From Nectonema munidae (lineage: Eukaryota; Nematomorpha; Nectonematoida; Nectonematidae), in the NCBI GenBank assembly GCA_030549495.1, contig JAUIRK010000920.1, positions 558,001 to 622,000 of the forward strand: a DNA stretch of 64,000 nt, written 5' to 3'. The position numbers were made by a program, and so were the translations under genes. Positions 23,651 to 37,500 of this stretch are shown one piece after another; position 1 is the first letter of the stretch; the number at the start of each line of letters is the position of its first letter. The notes under the pieces are model-generated. The model saw only the letters and a program-made list of their open reading frames with translations, was not told the DNA's origin and ran no database searches.

Positions 23651-24679
23651 TTCTATTTTATGAGTGCTTTTTTGCTGAGAGAACATCCACGGTACTGAGA
23701 GTAAATACTAGCCTAATACTCGCAAACTCTAAATTCGTGGCAGAGTAGGAAATGATTTAACCCATTAATGACATCCTAACTTAAAAGTTATGTTTTTTTT
23801 ACTATAAAATTTCTTAACACAAAAACGTTTTTTCATATATTTTTTAATCTAAAGACCTTAATGACAGTTTTGTTAAATAAACCTGTTGATTTATTGGGGC
23901 ACATATCTTCAAAATAGAAATAATGAGCTCCAGTATGAAAACCAGTTACAAAATAATTACTATTTTACCAGTACCAAAACTATGGCACGATAAAGCAGAC
24001 ATTAAGCCTCGATGCAATCTTTATAACTAAATTAGAGTGTAATAAGGAGAACCTAAAACTCAGAATTAAAAAAAAAATATTTTTGGAGTTCTTTGAATCA
24101 ACAAAATAAAATATAACTTTTAAGTTATATTGTCACAAAAGACTACATAATCAAGGTCAATTATGTAATTTCCGAAAAAATCTCTGTGTTCACTTTTATC
24201 TGGCCAATCGACAATAAAACTCGTTACAACAAGATCCTAATATACCATTTTTAAGTGCAGGCTTCATTACCGTATAAATTTACGCAGTAACTATGTGACC
24301 TTGATTGCACATAATCAATGTAAACAATAATGTAATGGAGTTTTTCTAGAAGAAAAGTTTATCGTTTGTTTATCATTTGTTCTTTGTACAGAATATTGTT
24401 TAAATTTTTATTTTGAAGTTCCAAATGCGACAGTAATATTGATGTGATACAAAACGTAAAGTATCTTTCAAGGCCAAAATTACTGCACTGCCTTTTGATC
24501 CGTATTCGATTACGACTACCTCGATCTTTTTCAATTTTCTTTATTTCTTTTTACTTTTCTGAAACATTCACTGAATTTCTGAATCTAAATTTTCTTTTTA
24601 ATTTCTTTTTTCGTAAGTATACCAATTTTTTGCTCGTCTATATGTATGTGTGTGTATTTATGTAAAAGAGAATAGAATG

Positions 24680-25002
<323 letters not shown>

Positions 25003-25049
25003 TATGTCCGTGTGTAGTAAGGTTATAACGAGAGTTTTTATACTAATAA

Positions 25050-26715
25050 ATGTTTCAGAATATGAATGTGAATGAAGCCATATCATTTTTGACTGATAGT
25101 GAATTTTCTTCTGCTCAAATTTACATTTGTCCTCCAGAAAATTCATACATAAGCGATGTTGACAGTGGTGATGAAGATTATGAACTTTCAATCGACAACC
25201 TTTCGGGAAAACAATTGAATGCTAGTGCAAGTTTGGTTTTAAATAATATCGATGGTTCGAAGGAGTTATGCGGCGATGAAGATGATACTATGATAGATAA
25301 AAGAACTCCAGACTCAAGAAAATGGAAAAAAATTGACATAAAAAGTATATTGTGTAATAACGATTCCCGCATTCAAGCCTCTCTAGATGATATAAACTCA
25401 TTTTCCCCAGTAAAATATTTTGAGCTTTTTTTGATGATGAAATTATGGAATTTATTCTACAACAGACAATCTTGTATGCTAAAAGGGATAAGGGGGGATT
25501 TAAATTTTAGTATGGATAAATCTGAGTTGAAGCTTTTTTAAGTGTTCTTATGATAAGTGGTTACAGCCCAGTTTGCAGAACTAGAATGTTTTGGGAGCAA
25601 AAAGACGATATACATAACATAGCGATAGCTAAAGCATTTAGTCGTAATCGCTTTGAGAAAATTCTTAGCTATATTCATTTAGCTGATAACCAGTGCCTAG
25701 AATGCGGTAATAAGTTGGCAAAAATAAAGCCTTTTTATGACAAAATAAACCTTCGTTTTTTACGTTATATGCCTGAATCGAAAAATATTAGTATTGATGA
25801 ATCCATGATTGAATATTACGCAAGCATCCTTCTAAACAATTTATGAAAGGAAAGCCTATTAGATTCGGGTATAAGACGTGGACAATGTGCACTTCAGATG
25901 GCTACATTATTTCTATTTCACCATATGCGGGTAAATCTGAAGTATATAACAAAGAATTAGGAATAGGAGGTAGTGTGGTAATGAAATTCGCTAATCTTTT
26001 ACCACAAAGTAATTACCACCTGATAATGGATAATTACTTCTGCTCCTTGCATTTGTTCGAACTTCTAAGAAAGAAGGGATTTCACGCCACAGGTGTAATA
26101 AGAAGTGATAGGTTGCAGAAATGTCCAATTCTTAATAAAAAATGCTTACTTAAAAAAAAGAGGTAATTTTGATTATCGCTATGACGCAAGTTCTAAAATA
26201 ATTGTTATAACCTGGAGGGATAATAACGTAGTGAATCTTGCATCCACCTGCCTAGGAGTAAAGCCAATAAAAAAATTAAAAGATGGTGCTCTTCAACAAA
26301 AAAAATTATATACATACAACAACCAAATGGTATAGCAGAATATAACAAATTGATGGGTGGAGTGGACAGATCAAATCAAAATGTTACACAATACCAAATG
26401 AGCATACGTTTAAAGAAGTGGTGGTGGCCTTTCTTCCGATTTTTATTTCACGCATCGCTACAAAATTCTTGGTTTTTGTACAAAAAAAGTTGTCTGTATA
26501 AAGATAAACCTCTGGATCAACTTGGGTTCATACGTGAAATTGTTAACACATATCTTCTGCAAAATTCTGCAAACAAAATTCAAATTCCTTTTTTACAAAT
26601 AAAGTTAGCAATGACATTAGACTTGATCAAAAAGACCATGACTTTGGCAATCTTCCTACTCAAAAAATATGTGTGTTTTGTAAAAAAGGTACTAAAAAAG
26701 ATGCACCAAGTGTAA
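25050..26715 (+). pseudogene. piggyBac transposase of the 23761-27214 element
   Basis: Plus-strand DDE_Tnp_1_7 transposase in about five overlapping frames. 25050-25541 is the acidic N-terminal region (DVDSGDEDYELSIDN). 25550-25846 has NRFEKILSYIHLADN and SIDESMIEYY with the first catalytic Asp. 25843-26166 has GKPIRFGYKTW, GIGGSVVM and LIMDNYFCSLHLFELLRKKG with the second Asp. 26105-26335 has VITWRDNNVVNLAST. 26350-26715 has MGGVDRSNQNV with the third Asp, then SIRLKKWWWPFF. It ends near a Cys pair (CVFCKKG in the alternate frame). The frame breaks are small slips, for example in T and A runs near 25538 and 26160, so it decayed recently. It cannot make a full protein as read. Confidence 0.9.
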
Positions 26716-27218
26716 CGTGGCTCTACATATGCATTGCTTCACAGCTTTTCATTCAAAATAAAGTTTTTTAATAAATTTGTTGAATCTTTTTTCATCTTGT
26801 TTCTTGCTACAATAAAAAAATAGACACTCTTCTTTTTTTCAAACTGACAATACTCCATCTTTAGTTTTAAGGTTCGGAGGTTGGTATTTGCTCTCTTCAT
26901 TATTTCCAATCTCAGCTTTCAGTTTCACTGAGTCCACTTTTTCAGGTTCATAAACATGTGTATATTTTACTTTTTTAAGTTTCCCCTTGAGTTTCTTTTC
27001 AATTTACTTTTATATATTATATATGGAGCACATCATCAATAAAATGATATTCTCCCTTTAACGACAATAACTTTTTGGTTATGATTTATTTTTTTGCTCT
27101 AAAAAATTATATATACGTTCTAGAATGTTATGAATAGTGTAATTGAGTTCTGTTTACATAAAACTATCATAAATTAGCTCAAAACTCATATGCTAGAGGT
27201 TGGTCATTAATGGGTTAA

Positions 27219-28260
27219 ACTGGGAATTTCAGTTAGTCTATTAGCTTGTTTTGTTTAGCTACAGTAAACTTCGACTTAAGTTTCGCAAATTTTTTTTGCA
27301 AATTTTAAATCCATTTTTTTGATTATCTCTCCTCGAATATGAAAAAGTTAAATAAAAATATCACTAAAAAATTTTATTATGAAAAAGATGAATAAAAAAT
27401 TAGTTTGGTTTTTTAGTTAGTTAACAAAATATTTTAAGACAAGAGGGAGATAACGAATAAGTACTCGATTTTTTTTAGAAAATTTAGCAGACAAAATCAC
27501 AAAAATAAAAATGTAATGTTTGTAAACATTTTATCTAAAATAAAATGAAGTCAAAAGATTTTGACGTAACACAAACTCATTTAATTCATATTTCTTTATC
27601 TTTCATTCAGCTTCTAAAGTAACACTTCACCATTTTCATTCAAAGCAATAAAAAGTGTTCTTGATATTAGCATCAGCACTTCCTGTTTAGGCCAGTACAA
27701 CAATTTGTCTTCAACTTGAATAATTTTTCTATAAAGTTGTTTTAAACTAACAAACTTTTGTATATTTTCATTATTATAATCATTTCCAGTTTGCATCTTC
27801 ACCAAAACTCCATTTACATCATCAGAATGAATAAACATTTCTAGGTCGTTTTGATTAGCAGAGCTAACTTTCTATAACGTTTAATTATAGACTTAACTTG
27901 TGGCAAAATTTCATTCATAAAATTAACTTCTTCATTGGTATCCAATTCTAAAGTCAACAGAATTGGATAACCTTGTAATATAATAGATAAATATATATAA
28001 CAAGTACACAAAACATATGTTAAATAAAAAATAACTTATTTTACATTAAATGAAATTTCGCTACTCACGCCTTACCAATTTTAATCACCATGCTTTGTCC
28101 ACGTGTTGTTGAACAAACCACATTTGTACCCATTTTAACATAATTTCAAGAAGCGGTCTTCTAGCATCCTTTTTGTCTTCTTACTGCCGAAAACTCCTTC
28201 ATTTCATGTTACTCCTAGTGACCAATATTTTGCTTTCTTACGTCACATACTTCTCATCTA
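27219..28260 (-). mobile_element. Unassigned tract with hAT-like transposase scraps
   Basis: 27219-27600 is AT-rich with nothing recognised. From 28260 down to 27600 the minus strand has hAT-like pieces: KYWSLGVT, NEGVFGSKKTKRMLEDR (about 28220-28150), VNFMNEILPQVKSIIKRYRK (about 27935-27870) and the frame 27838-27614 (LKQLYRKIIQVEDKLLYWPK). The order resembles the central hAT region before the dimerisation domain, but no diagnostic catalytic residue is visible. The 28050-28260 part is duplicated at 29770-29950. Confidence 0.35.
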
Positions 28261-29769
28261 TCTACTATAATAAAAATCTTTTACACAATATTTTTCGTGT
28301 GTACAAATGTTACAAATAAATACATGTCATAAATTTTTAACTTTATCTAAGCAGGAATAACCTAGTGTTCACATCTTTTACTTTTCGTGCAATTGATTAT
28401 ATTTTATTGTTGTAAATGTGCTGCCTGTAAAAGATTTGTGAAACTATAACACAAAATTGCTTTCGTTACTGTTCATGCAAGTCTACTAAGCGCGATTAAT
28501 TCGTTCCATAATTTTAACGCGTTAAACTAAGAATCTTTTTCATATTAATATTTATATAGTTGAGCCTTTTTTTTCGTCACCTTCTGTTCTTAGAGAAAAA
28601 ATGTCAGATCTTGGAGGCTAACAATGAAGCATGAATTTTAACCACTAGGTAACTCTGAGTTAAAATCTTAATTTATTATTAGATGCTGTTATATCATACA
28701 CCAGGTATAAGCCACAAAAAACTTGTCAAAGAGTTAACATATATCGAAAAGATAGCAAGTCCCTTCCTATGTATGCTTTAATATGTGAAGAGCATCACTG
28801 CGTCTAACGACACCACTTAAGTTTACTAACTGCTGCTAAAGGGGTTCACTGCCCAGTTTTACTGCGGACATGTCCACAATTCCGTTCCCTCCATGGACAG
28901 TGCGTTTGCTATGATGCCTCAATTTGAATCGATCCAGGCAGTTGCGCTTCACGTCCATTGAAAGCAGCAGAACCCGGCTTCACTTATCACCGTTTCTTAG
29001 AACCCATTCCATTCTTTAACAGATACACATTAAGAGTTATACGTTTACAAATAAATATATGCGTCGCAGCTCAACTGGTTCCAAAGATATCATTGATCTT
29101 TTTCACATAAGTTCAGAACAATATTTCAGAGAACCGATATTGCCATGAATCAAGTTTAGGGATCTTTCACAAAACATTTATATTTAATAAGAGAAGAAAG
29201 AAATTTATGATTGAAATTCTGACTACATTAAATTTTGGAAAAATATTTGCTTATTTAATGTCGAACTGTTTCCTAGAAAAATTATCCACCTGAATTCTAT
29301 TTTCGCCAAGAAGTTGGCGATTCATCAACGGTTAAGAAGCGTGGAATAGAAACCTACGATAACCTTTGAATTTCAATATTCAGAGACGAAATAGTACGTT
29401 GCGGCAGAGGCCGTTAAGTAAGGTATACAACACAGAAAACCGAGAGAATCTTCGCGGCTCGTCTGTATTTTTATTTGAAATTATATAGATTCTAAAAATT
29501 GACTCTACAGTTTGTAAAACTAAAAAATATTAAAGAAATTTAATATTACATTTTTTAGGAGCTTGGCAAAGCTTTGGAGGCTAAAATTTTTTGGCACTAA
29601 GCCTTACATTTAATTGTAAAGTTTATAATTAACAAATTTAGTATATTTTTCCGATATATGTAAAAAAATATTGTGTTAAAATTTCAATGAATATTTCTTA
29701 TAGCACCTGATGGGTAAAAAACCACAGTGTATATATATTTCTTAATTCTTAAATATTTCGAAATAAAAA
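28261..29769. other. Intergenic; relatively GC-rich island at 28800-29000 and 29320-29460
   Basis: Locally higher GC than the surroundings, which could mark a decayed gene or repeat. I tested for rRNA and tRNA resemblance by eye and for open frames on both strands and found nothing convincing. Confidence 0.3.
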
Positions 29770-30126
29770 TTAATCATCATGCTTTCTCCACCTGATGTTG
29801 AAAAAACCACATCTGTATTCATTTCTATCCCGAATTCCAAGAGGTGTTCTAGCAGGTTTTTTGTCTTCTCATTTCCTAAAACTCTTTCAGTGTATAAAAG
29901 CCCTTGTGACCAATATTTTGCTTTACTGTGTTATATTCATTTTAAGGAACCGCTTGTTCGTATTTGAAGTATATTCATCGAAAATCCTTCTCTTTGACTC
30001 GTTTAATCCTAAAAATAGGCTTTCATAAAATGAAAAAAAACATTGTTCTAACTGTCTTTTCACAGCCAGGAGGAACTTCATCGTAAAGCTGTCTTTAAAA
30101 TCTGAAACGTTTACCCAGAAATTCAT
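29770..30126 (-). mobile_element. hAT-like fragment, second copy of the 28050-28260 sequence
   Basis: The minus-strand frame 30126-29923 (MNFWVNVSDFKDSFTMKFLL) is followed, after frame slips, by AKYWSQGLLYTERVLGNEKT and LLEHLLEFGIEMNTD, then FSTSGGESMMI. The last block resembles the hAT segment around the second catalytic Asp (TDGGSNM-like). It shares DNA-level similarity with 28050-28260 (for example GACCAATATTTTGCTTT and GTGTTCTAGCA / GGTCTTCTAGCA). Family assignment is tentative. Confidence 0.4.
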
Positions 30127-31517
30127 TATTGATTATGGCTGGTATTTTTAGACAACTACATAATCTATATTTGGAAATCAGCATAAATGTTTATTTTTTT
30201 TATTGCTAAGAAAATAGAAGGTCTGAATAAAAAAGCAGATGTATTTTTCTCAGTTTGACGATTGGAAGAATCTTGTTTTGATTTCCAAATGGGATGCCAA
30301 AATATACTTCTGCCCGGTTGAAATGACCACCGATGTTTCGAAATGCCTCTTGAAGCAATTTTATTTTTTGTTATCTAGGGAGTTAAGAAAGGTTAAAGCC
30401 AAATTGTAATTTTTTTGTATTGGTAAAATATATTTGGCGTGCTTTAAAAATATTTAAACGTTACCAAAATTCTTAGACTTATATTTGAAAATTAATTAAA
30501 ACTGGAATTTGATTTAAGAAAAACAAATTTCTAACCAATGTTGAAACCATAAAAATTCAAGGATCAAAATTATTCTCTTCCATTTTGTTTAGTTACCAAG
30601 AACTGTGAAATTATGGTTTTAACACTAGGAAATCTGACTTTTTTGCACCTAAAAAGCCATTAGATTGTATACGACTCGAACATAAAAGTTAAGTAAGACA
30701 AAAACAATTTTAAAAGTTTGCTATGAAATAGATGCAAAACTATTTTAATTTAAAAAAAAATAAATATTATATGTATTACATGTAACACAAATGTAAAGCT
30801 ATTTGTTTTTTAGAATTTATTTGACAAGCTTTTTAAATCACTTGTGCACCATCGAGGTAAAAAATTAAATTATCGTAAGTCACAAAATTTTACTAAATTT
30901 AACCTAAATACTCACAAATTTTTACTAAATTTAACCTAAATGCTGACAAATTTTTAATGTCTGAAAAGCTTGCGCCTTGAAAATAATTCTTTTCAAACAG
31001 GTTATGGTTTCCATATGATCCCGTACCTTTTCTAGTGAATTATCTCAGAATGAAAACATTAGTCAATTTTCCATGCGTATTAAACGATTATGCCTTCTAT
31101 AAAATGCGTAAACACAAAACTAGAACCGTAGTTCAAAAGGGGCAATTGCACACTTATTCTTCAAAGACTCCAAACGACAATATACAAGAAACTCATTGGT
31201 ACAAATAGTCAATATTTTTTAAATGCCCTAAACAGATTTGTATCACGATCGGTAAAGCGTTATCTCTAACATAGCTACAAACATTAAGGCCCCAAAAATT
31301 GCGTATGAAAATATTGGACACGAAAGAAGTGATTCTATTTTATGAGTACCAATTACAAAATATATATAAAAGTTAAAAACATTTCATTTGTAAAAATGCA
31401 ATGAATGATTTCCCATTTCAAATAAGTAAATAAATGCATAAAGATGTGTATAATATATCTAATATGTGTATATAATTCCTTGTAAAGAGCAAAATAAATA
31501 TTTTTTCCTTCCTCTCC
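30127..31517. other. Intergenic; diverged repeat at 30640-30820 matching 31890-32060
   Basis: AT-rich with no gene. Near 30640-30820 the order GCCATTA-ATTGT, ACGACTCGAAC / ACGACGCTCAAAC, AAAAGTTTG, ATTACATGTAACACA-ATGTAAAG recurs at 31890-32060 inside lachesin intron 2. This points to an old dispersed or duplicated repeat. Confidence 0.45.
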
Positions 31518-34500
31518 CTAAAACAACTGAACAATGATCGCAGACATAATCATGATGGCTGTGCTAGCAAGTGTGAGCGATCTTGACGCCTTTCCATAGT
31601 AAAAGATGGTGCTGGAAGTTTTGCGTGCCTCAAACAAATTGTACACAAGCTTGGTTCGCCCAAAGTTGTTCACGGCTTCACAAGTGTACTCTCCGTAGTC
31701 TTCGGGGCGAACGGAGATTATCGTTAGGAGCGAACGAATCTCCCCACTTTCCTTTTCAGGCAGAATAATGACGGCAAAGTTGGGGCCAGAAACTTCAGTT
31801 CCTTAAATCAGCAAAAGTTCAAGTACAGAAAGAGAATTCTTCAAAGTAAAAGTGCGCCCACACAAGTGTGTATTGCGTAGAGCAATTTTATTAAAACATT
31901 AGGAAAGCCATTAAATTGTTTATATGTATATACGACGCTCAAACAAGGGCAAAAAATTATTTTTAAAGTTTGTTTTAAAAAAAACGCAAAAATTTTATTT
32001 TACTTTAAAAATTTTATGCATTACAAGTAACACACATGTAAAGTCATTTGGTTATCGAACTAGGACACGGAGTCCATCATGCACTGCGATGCAGAGCGTA
32101 GATTTTTTTTGAAAAATCATTTTACCCAAACACTTATTTTTCGTATTCAAATCCTTGTTCTCTGCTATTATGGCTACTAAGAAAAGTAGATAAAACAGTT
32201 AAAAAATCGTGGTATATACAATGGAACGTCATTTTAAAACGAAAATTTTAATATTACGAAGATTATGTGTTATTCACATTTCATTGACGATCTTATTTGA
32301 TGAGAAACAGTCTATAACAATATTTCTCATTAAAACTCAATTAAGAGCAAGCGACCATAAACGAGTTTCGTTGTAAGATGAAGAAGCAACTTTATACTAT
32401 GTTAAGCAGACTCTTTCATAATTTCCTTTACTCTGTGGTTGGCTTAGATGGAATAAGAAATTATTTACATTCAGTGCTTTTTTTGCAATTCACACAACAG
32501 TTATGCCATCAATAGGTTCTGTGAATCGCAAATAATACTCTGATGTTGTTCAAATCTCTAATTTCAAAACAACATTTTGTTCCGCCATCATTACTGTAGT
32601 GATTTAACCTTGTAATTTACTGATACCTGGAGCTCCCTTTCTTTCTTGTTCTAATATAAACCATGAGTTTTCTTCGGCACCATTAATGCTATAATTAGTA
32701 ATTTTATTTAATTCCTGAATTTATCCGAATAAACTTTGCATCCTATTATCACTACAATCACTATGAAATATTTGCTAGCTGATAGACATCTTTTTTCAAT
32801 TGGAAAATTTTTGGTTCCATTTCATTTACCGGAAATAGGACAATAGCTTTATTAAGTAAAAAAAATATTTAAGCCAATCTCAAGGATGGAAAAGGTTGGA
32901 ATTATCAGGTAATGGAATGCGAATTTTTTCAAATCTGCGTTTAATATGTATTCATTCAAGATGAAATTATTGTTAAACAAAAAAGTTAATGCTACGATAG
33001 TGAATGCACACCCGAAAATAAAGAATTAAGAGCTAAAACTCTAAAAAAAAAGAAGCTCAGATTATTGCGGTAGGGAAACGGCATTTCACCCCTTGAAATA
33101 AGATAAAGATACCGATCCTCTTCTGGATTTGCCTCCTTTCTCAGTCCAAGTATAATTGAAATTTCAGGTTAACAAAATAAAAAACGCGACTCCAGTTCGT
33201 TATAATGATTCTGATGTAGGCGTATAGTATTCTTAATGTCCAGTGGCGGTTTTAAGGGGGGGGGGGCATGGCCCCTCAGTTTTTTGGCTGGACCCCATGT
33301 TGGCCCCTCCACATAAAATGCCTATTTTACTGGATTTAAAATTTACTCGAAACTTTTTATAATTTAATTTTTTTGAGTGGGTTTTGCATCCAGGGGAAAA
33401 AATATCTCTCTTATCAGGACGGGTGAATCTTAGACCAAGAGACTCTTAATTTGATTTTCATTCATTGGAATAATTCAAAGAAAAAAATTGCAAAATTTAT
33501 AAAAAATTATCGATTTAAAAACTTGGCCCTTGTTTGGCCCCCTCACTTTTGAAAATCTAGAACCGCCACTGCTAATGTCCAACTTATTTGATACTTTTTT
33601 GCTTTACAAATAACTTTTCATTTTTTTTGGTAACACGGAACATTCCAACAAATGCCAGCAAAAAGACGATAATTTTCAAAAGCAATTTTAGTTGAAGGTA
33701 AATTCAAAACAAGCCTATATATGTTATAAATAGCATTGTAATAAAAAAAAATTTTTATAGATATTTTATGCTAAATATGCTTTTTTTTCTGATGAAGTAA
33801 CTTTACGCACTCATTTTTGGTCTTTCAGAGTCTTAGAAAAAACTTTGTCACATTCATACTTCATTTTTTAAAGATAAAAAAGAATATATCCAAATCAGAA
33901 TGTATCTATTTAAAAGAAAAAATACGCATTTACGTTTCGGAAGCAAAAAAGATGGACATGGAAAATTTTTAAGGAAATCCACACATGTCGGAGCAAATCC
34001 AAAAGTTATGTCATTAAATATAAGGTAGTAACATTCAATTTATAATAATCACTGAAAATGTTGCGGGGTTGTCTCCCGTGTTAAACCAATGAGATTTTAG
34101 GGGATATATGTGGTATTTTAGATATTGTTATGATAAAAATTTTTTATAAAAGGGGATATTTTAAAAAAAAGAGGGGCCCTTCAAAATACATGATAAAAAG
34201 GACCTGTCCCACCCAAAACGATATGTATGGTGAGCCTAGTATTCAGCAAAAGCGTATCCAGCGTGGCCTCACCATTTCTTTAGTTCCGTTTGTTGTAAAT
34301 GAAGTTTAGTGAGTCCCTTATATACAGAAAAATAATACCTGAGTTCAGCCAAATAACATTTGGCAATGGATTAGCTTCCACTTTGCAAGACAACTCAATC
34401 TTTTCGCCAAGCGCAGCAAATACTTTCAACGCTGCTTGCCTATATCCATCATGAATTATGCTTGGTGCAAACTCCATCAATAACAAAACTGACATAACAG

Positions 34501-37500
34501 CGGAGCCAATAGCATTATCCGCCTACACGTCAATAAATCACTTATTTATTAGAGAAAGGAAAAAAAAAGTTAAAACTCCCCAAAACGACATAATTAACAC
34601 ATCCGATGAGCAAGTAGTGTTATTATACGCGGACGATAAAGTAGCATGCAATCGACATCATGATATGATATAGTGGTACACTCAAATTTTTTATGATCAA
34701 ATAATTCAAATAGAGCATGCAACTTAATAGCTAAATAATAACTTTTCAAGACCAAATTGGCGCTAAGCAAATTCAAATGTGTACCAAGAATATTAAAAGA
34801 TTTTGTTGTTAATATCTAAAATATTTTAAGATTTACTTTATTAAAAAAAAATAATAAAGTTTTTTTCATATATTTTGATCAAGATACACACATTTTCAAG
34901 TTCAAATTAAAAAAAAAAAAAGGTTCAATTCCAATTTAATGAAATAAGGCCAATAACTTTATATTTAATGAAAATTTTATTTAACTGAATTAAAGTTTAA
35001 AACTTTAAAAAGCAATCCTTGAATGTTTGCTATAGGTTCCTAGTCAAAACGGCCGAAACCAAAATGGCGAATAAAATCTGAAATATTTTAACTCAAAATC
35101 AGTTTTGACTTATTTTTTAACAAATAAGTTTGCAAGTATTTTAATCCCTTTAATTTAAAACGTTTCAATTTTCCTTCTTTTTCCTCTTTACAATATATAT
35201 AACATGTTCATTCATGTTAATCTGAATATAGCGCCACCTCCTGTGTATAAAAGAAATACATACATAAACTTCTTTTTAGTTTGGAATATTTGATTTGAAT
35301 TCAATTCCATAAAATTATCCAACTTTTTAGTTAAACACTTTTTAGGTTTTTGCGCGTTCTGGTTTTAGGGGTTTTTAGCTGTTTCCGTTTTAGGCCGTTT
35401 TGGTTTCGGCCATTTTGACCAGACACCTTGTTATATATTGGAATGAGAATATAAATTATTGCGTCTTAGCAATGTATTAAAAAAGGGAAATATTGTAGAA
35501 GATTATCATTGCGACTAAACTCTGGTTCATCTTCATAAAAAGAGGAACTTAATTGAAAAAGAACGAACTTAAAGTAAAAATGCTATATATAGTGAATTTG
35601 AATTTACTCACACAAAAATCAAAAGGCAAACAAGTTTTTGGCACGGAGTCATTAAATGTGAGCATCAATCAGGAATTTGAAATATGCGCTTGTAATTCCA
35701 TTTTACGACCCGAAAGCGCTTTAAACAAGAGAATTAAAAAAATTGGCTTAATTGCTACTGTATCCTAAGGTTCAAAAAAAATTCGCAAGAACTTACTTCG
35801 AGAATAAACATTTTTAAAATTTTAGATGCTCAGTCTAAAAAATGTAGTTTTATTATATTTATTGAGTACTCAATATCAAAATTGCAGCGATTTTAATTTT
35901 TTTTAGGAAAGATTTTAGATGTTATAAAAAAAGTTTCATATAAAAAAGCTTGAAAGTTTGGAAATTAAATTCCTTGTTAAAATTTCTTTACTTTACAGTA
36001 TTATAAACAGTATTTAGCTAAGCGAAAATAAGAATATTTTTATTTAAAGTGTCTTTTCGTTTAGACGGCAACATCAAGTAATCACCAATTCGTCCTCCTT
36101 TTATAGTTGTCCTGGTTGGTACAATATTAATAACTATAATTAATTACTAAATTAATAATTAATTAATAAATACTTAACTATAAAAGGCAGGCGAAATGGT
36201 GATTACTTGATGTGGCCGTCTAAACGAAAAGACCGATATAAACTATATATTGTATGTCCAAAATGTAAACATAAACTTTTTACATAATTTAAATTTATAG
36301 AAATAATATTTATTGAAAAAAATTTAAAAACAGATTACTATTTTATGGGTGAATTTTTTATATTTTAATTCCATGATATTTGATGCTTTGTAGAAAAATG
36401 GATATAAAAATTTTAAGCGGCAAAGTGTCTCAATACGATCAATGGAAGCATTGCCATGAACGTATGCATTTTAAAATGCTGAGAGAAGAGTAAGCTTCTC
36501 GCTTGAATTATTTTTACACGTTGTTTATCTCGACACTTTGCTTCGGTAAAGGTCGTGATGAATTGGATACAAACAAAATATCCAGCCTTGAAATGAGGGA
36601 TAAGTGGAGGTGGGAGATTCCGTCGAGAGACGACAACTAAAACTAAATTTTGTGTATATTAACCTTTTGACCAGCAGTGGGACACGAGAATCCTAAGAAA
36701 TGAAAACGCCTGCTTTAAATATAAAAAATATCATACAAAAAGAAAGTAGATGATTAGTTTTCCAAAAATAGGTCTTAATAGTTGATGGAAAAAATAACCA
36801 CTTTTTTATTCGCGTTTCTTTCGTGAAAAGAAAACAGATGATTATACTTAAAAATTCTGGCCTAGGGGCTCAGGTTTTTGAAATGTAATCGTCTGGTTAT
36901 CCTTTTCAATGAGGTTTTATATAATTTAAGGCAGATTTAATCAGAAACTAGGGTCTCCCATTAGGACTGAAAAGGTTAAATAAAATTATTTTGTGATTTG
37001 AAACGCCTAAGTTTTCAGGTGGCTAGTTAAAACCACCACGATTAGAATTGAGAATCGCCATACTTCTTGTGATTTTAGTTAAAAACTGGGCACCATCCGC
37101 TGTCCATTTTTGGGTCATTTGAGGGGTTTTAATGAATCCAGATAATTAATGAATTTTACAACATAAAGTGAGAAGATCGCATCTAATTTGAAGAAAATGC
37201 ATAAAAAAAACTTTGATCTCCGAATCTAACTAGAAGTGGATGATTTAATACTGCTGCTTATATAAATTAATAAAGAGCTTACATGACACACATACACGCC
37301 CCTATCTTTTCTACTGACGTTGTAAATCTTCATCTCATGACCCACATACTGACTTCCACCCATCGGTAAAATGTCACCATCTTTACGAATCCAGTACACT
37401 TTCGGGTCGGGCTTGCCTTTAGCATCACAAATCAGCGTCACTGACTCTTCCCCTTCTTTAGCGCGAATGGTGGATTGCTTCAGCAAAATTTGAGGAGCGG

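Noticed and set aside
28800-29000. rRNA fragment
   Set aside because: GC content prompted the check; no stretch matched conserved 18S or 28S segments I know.
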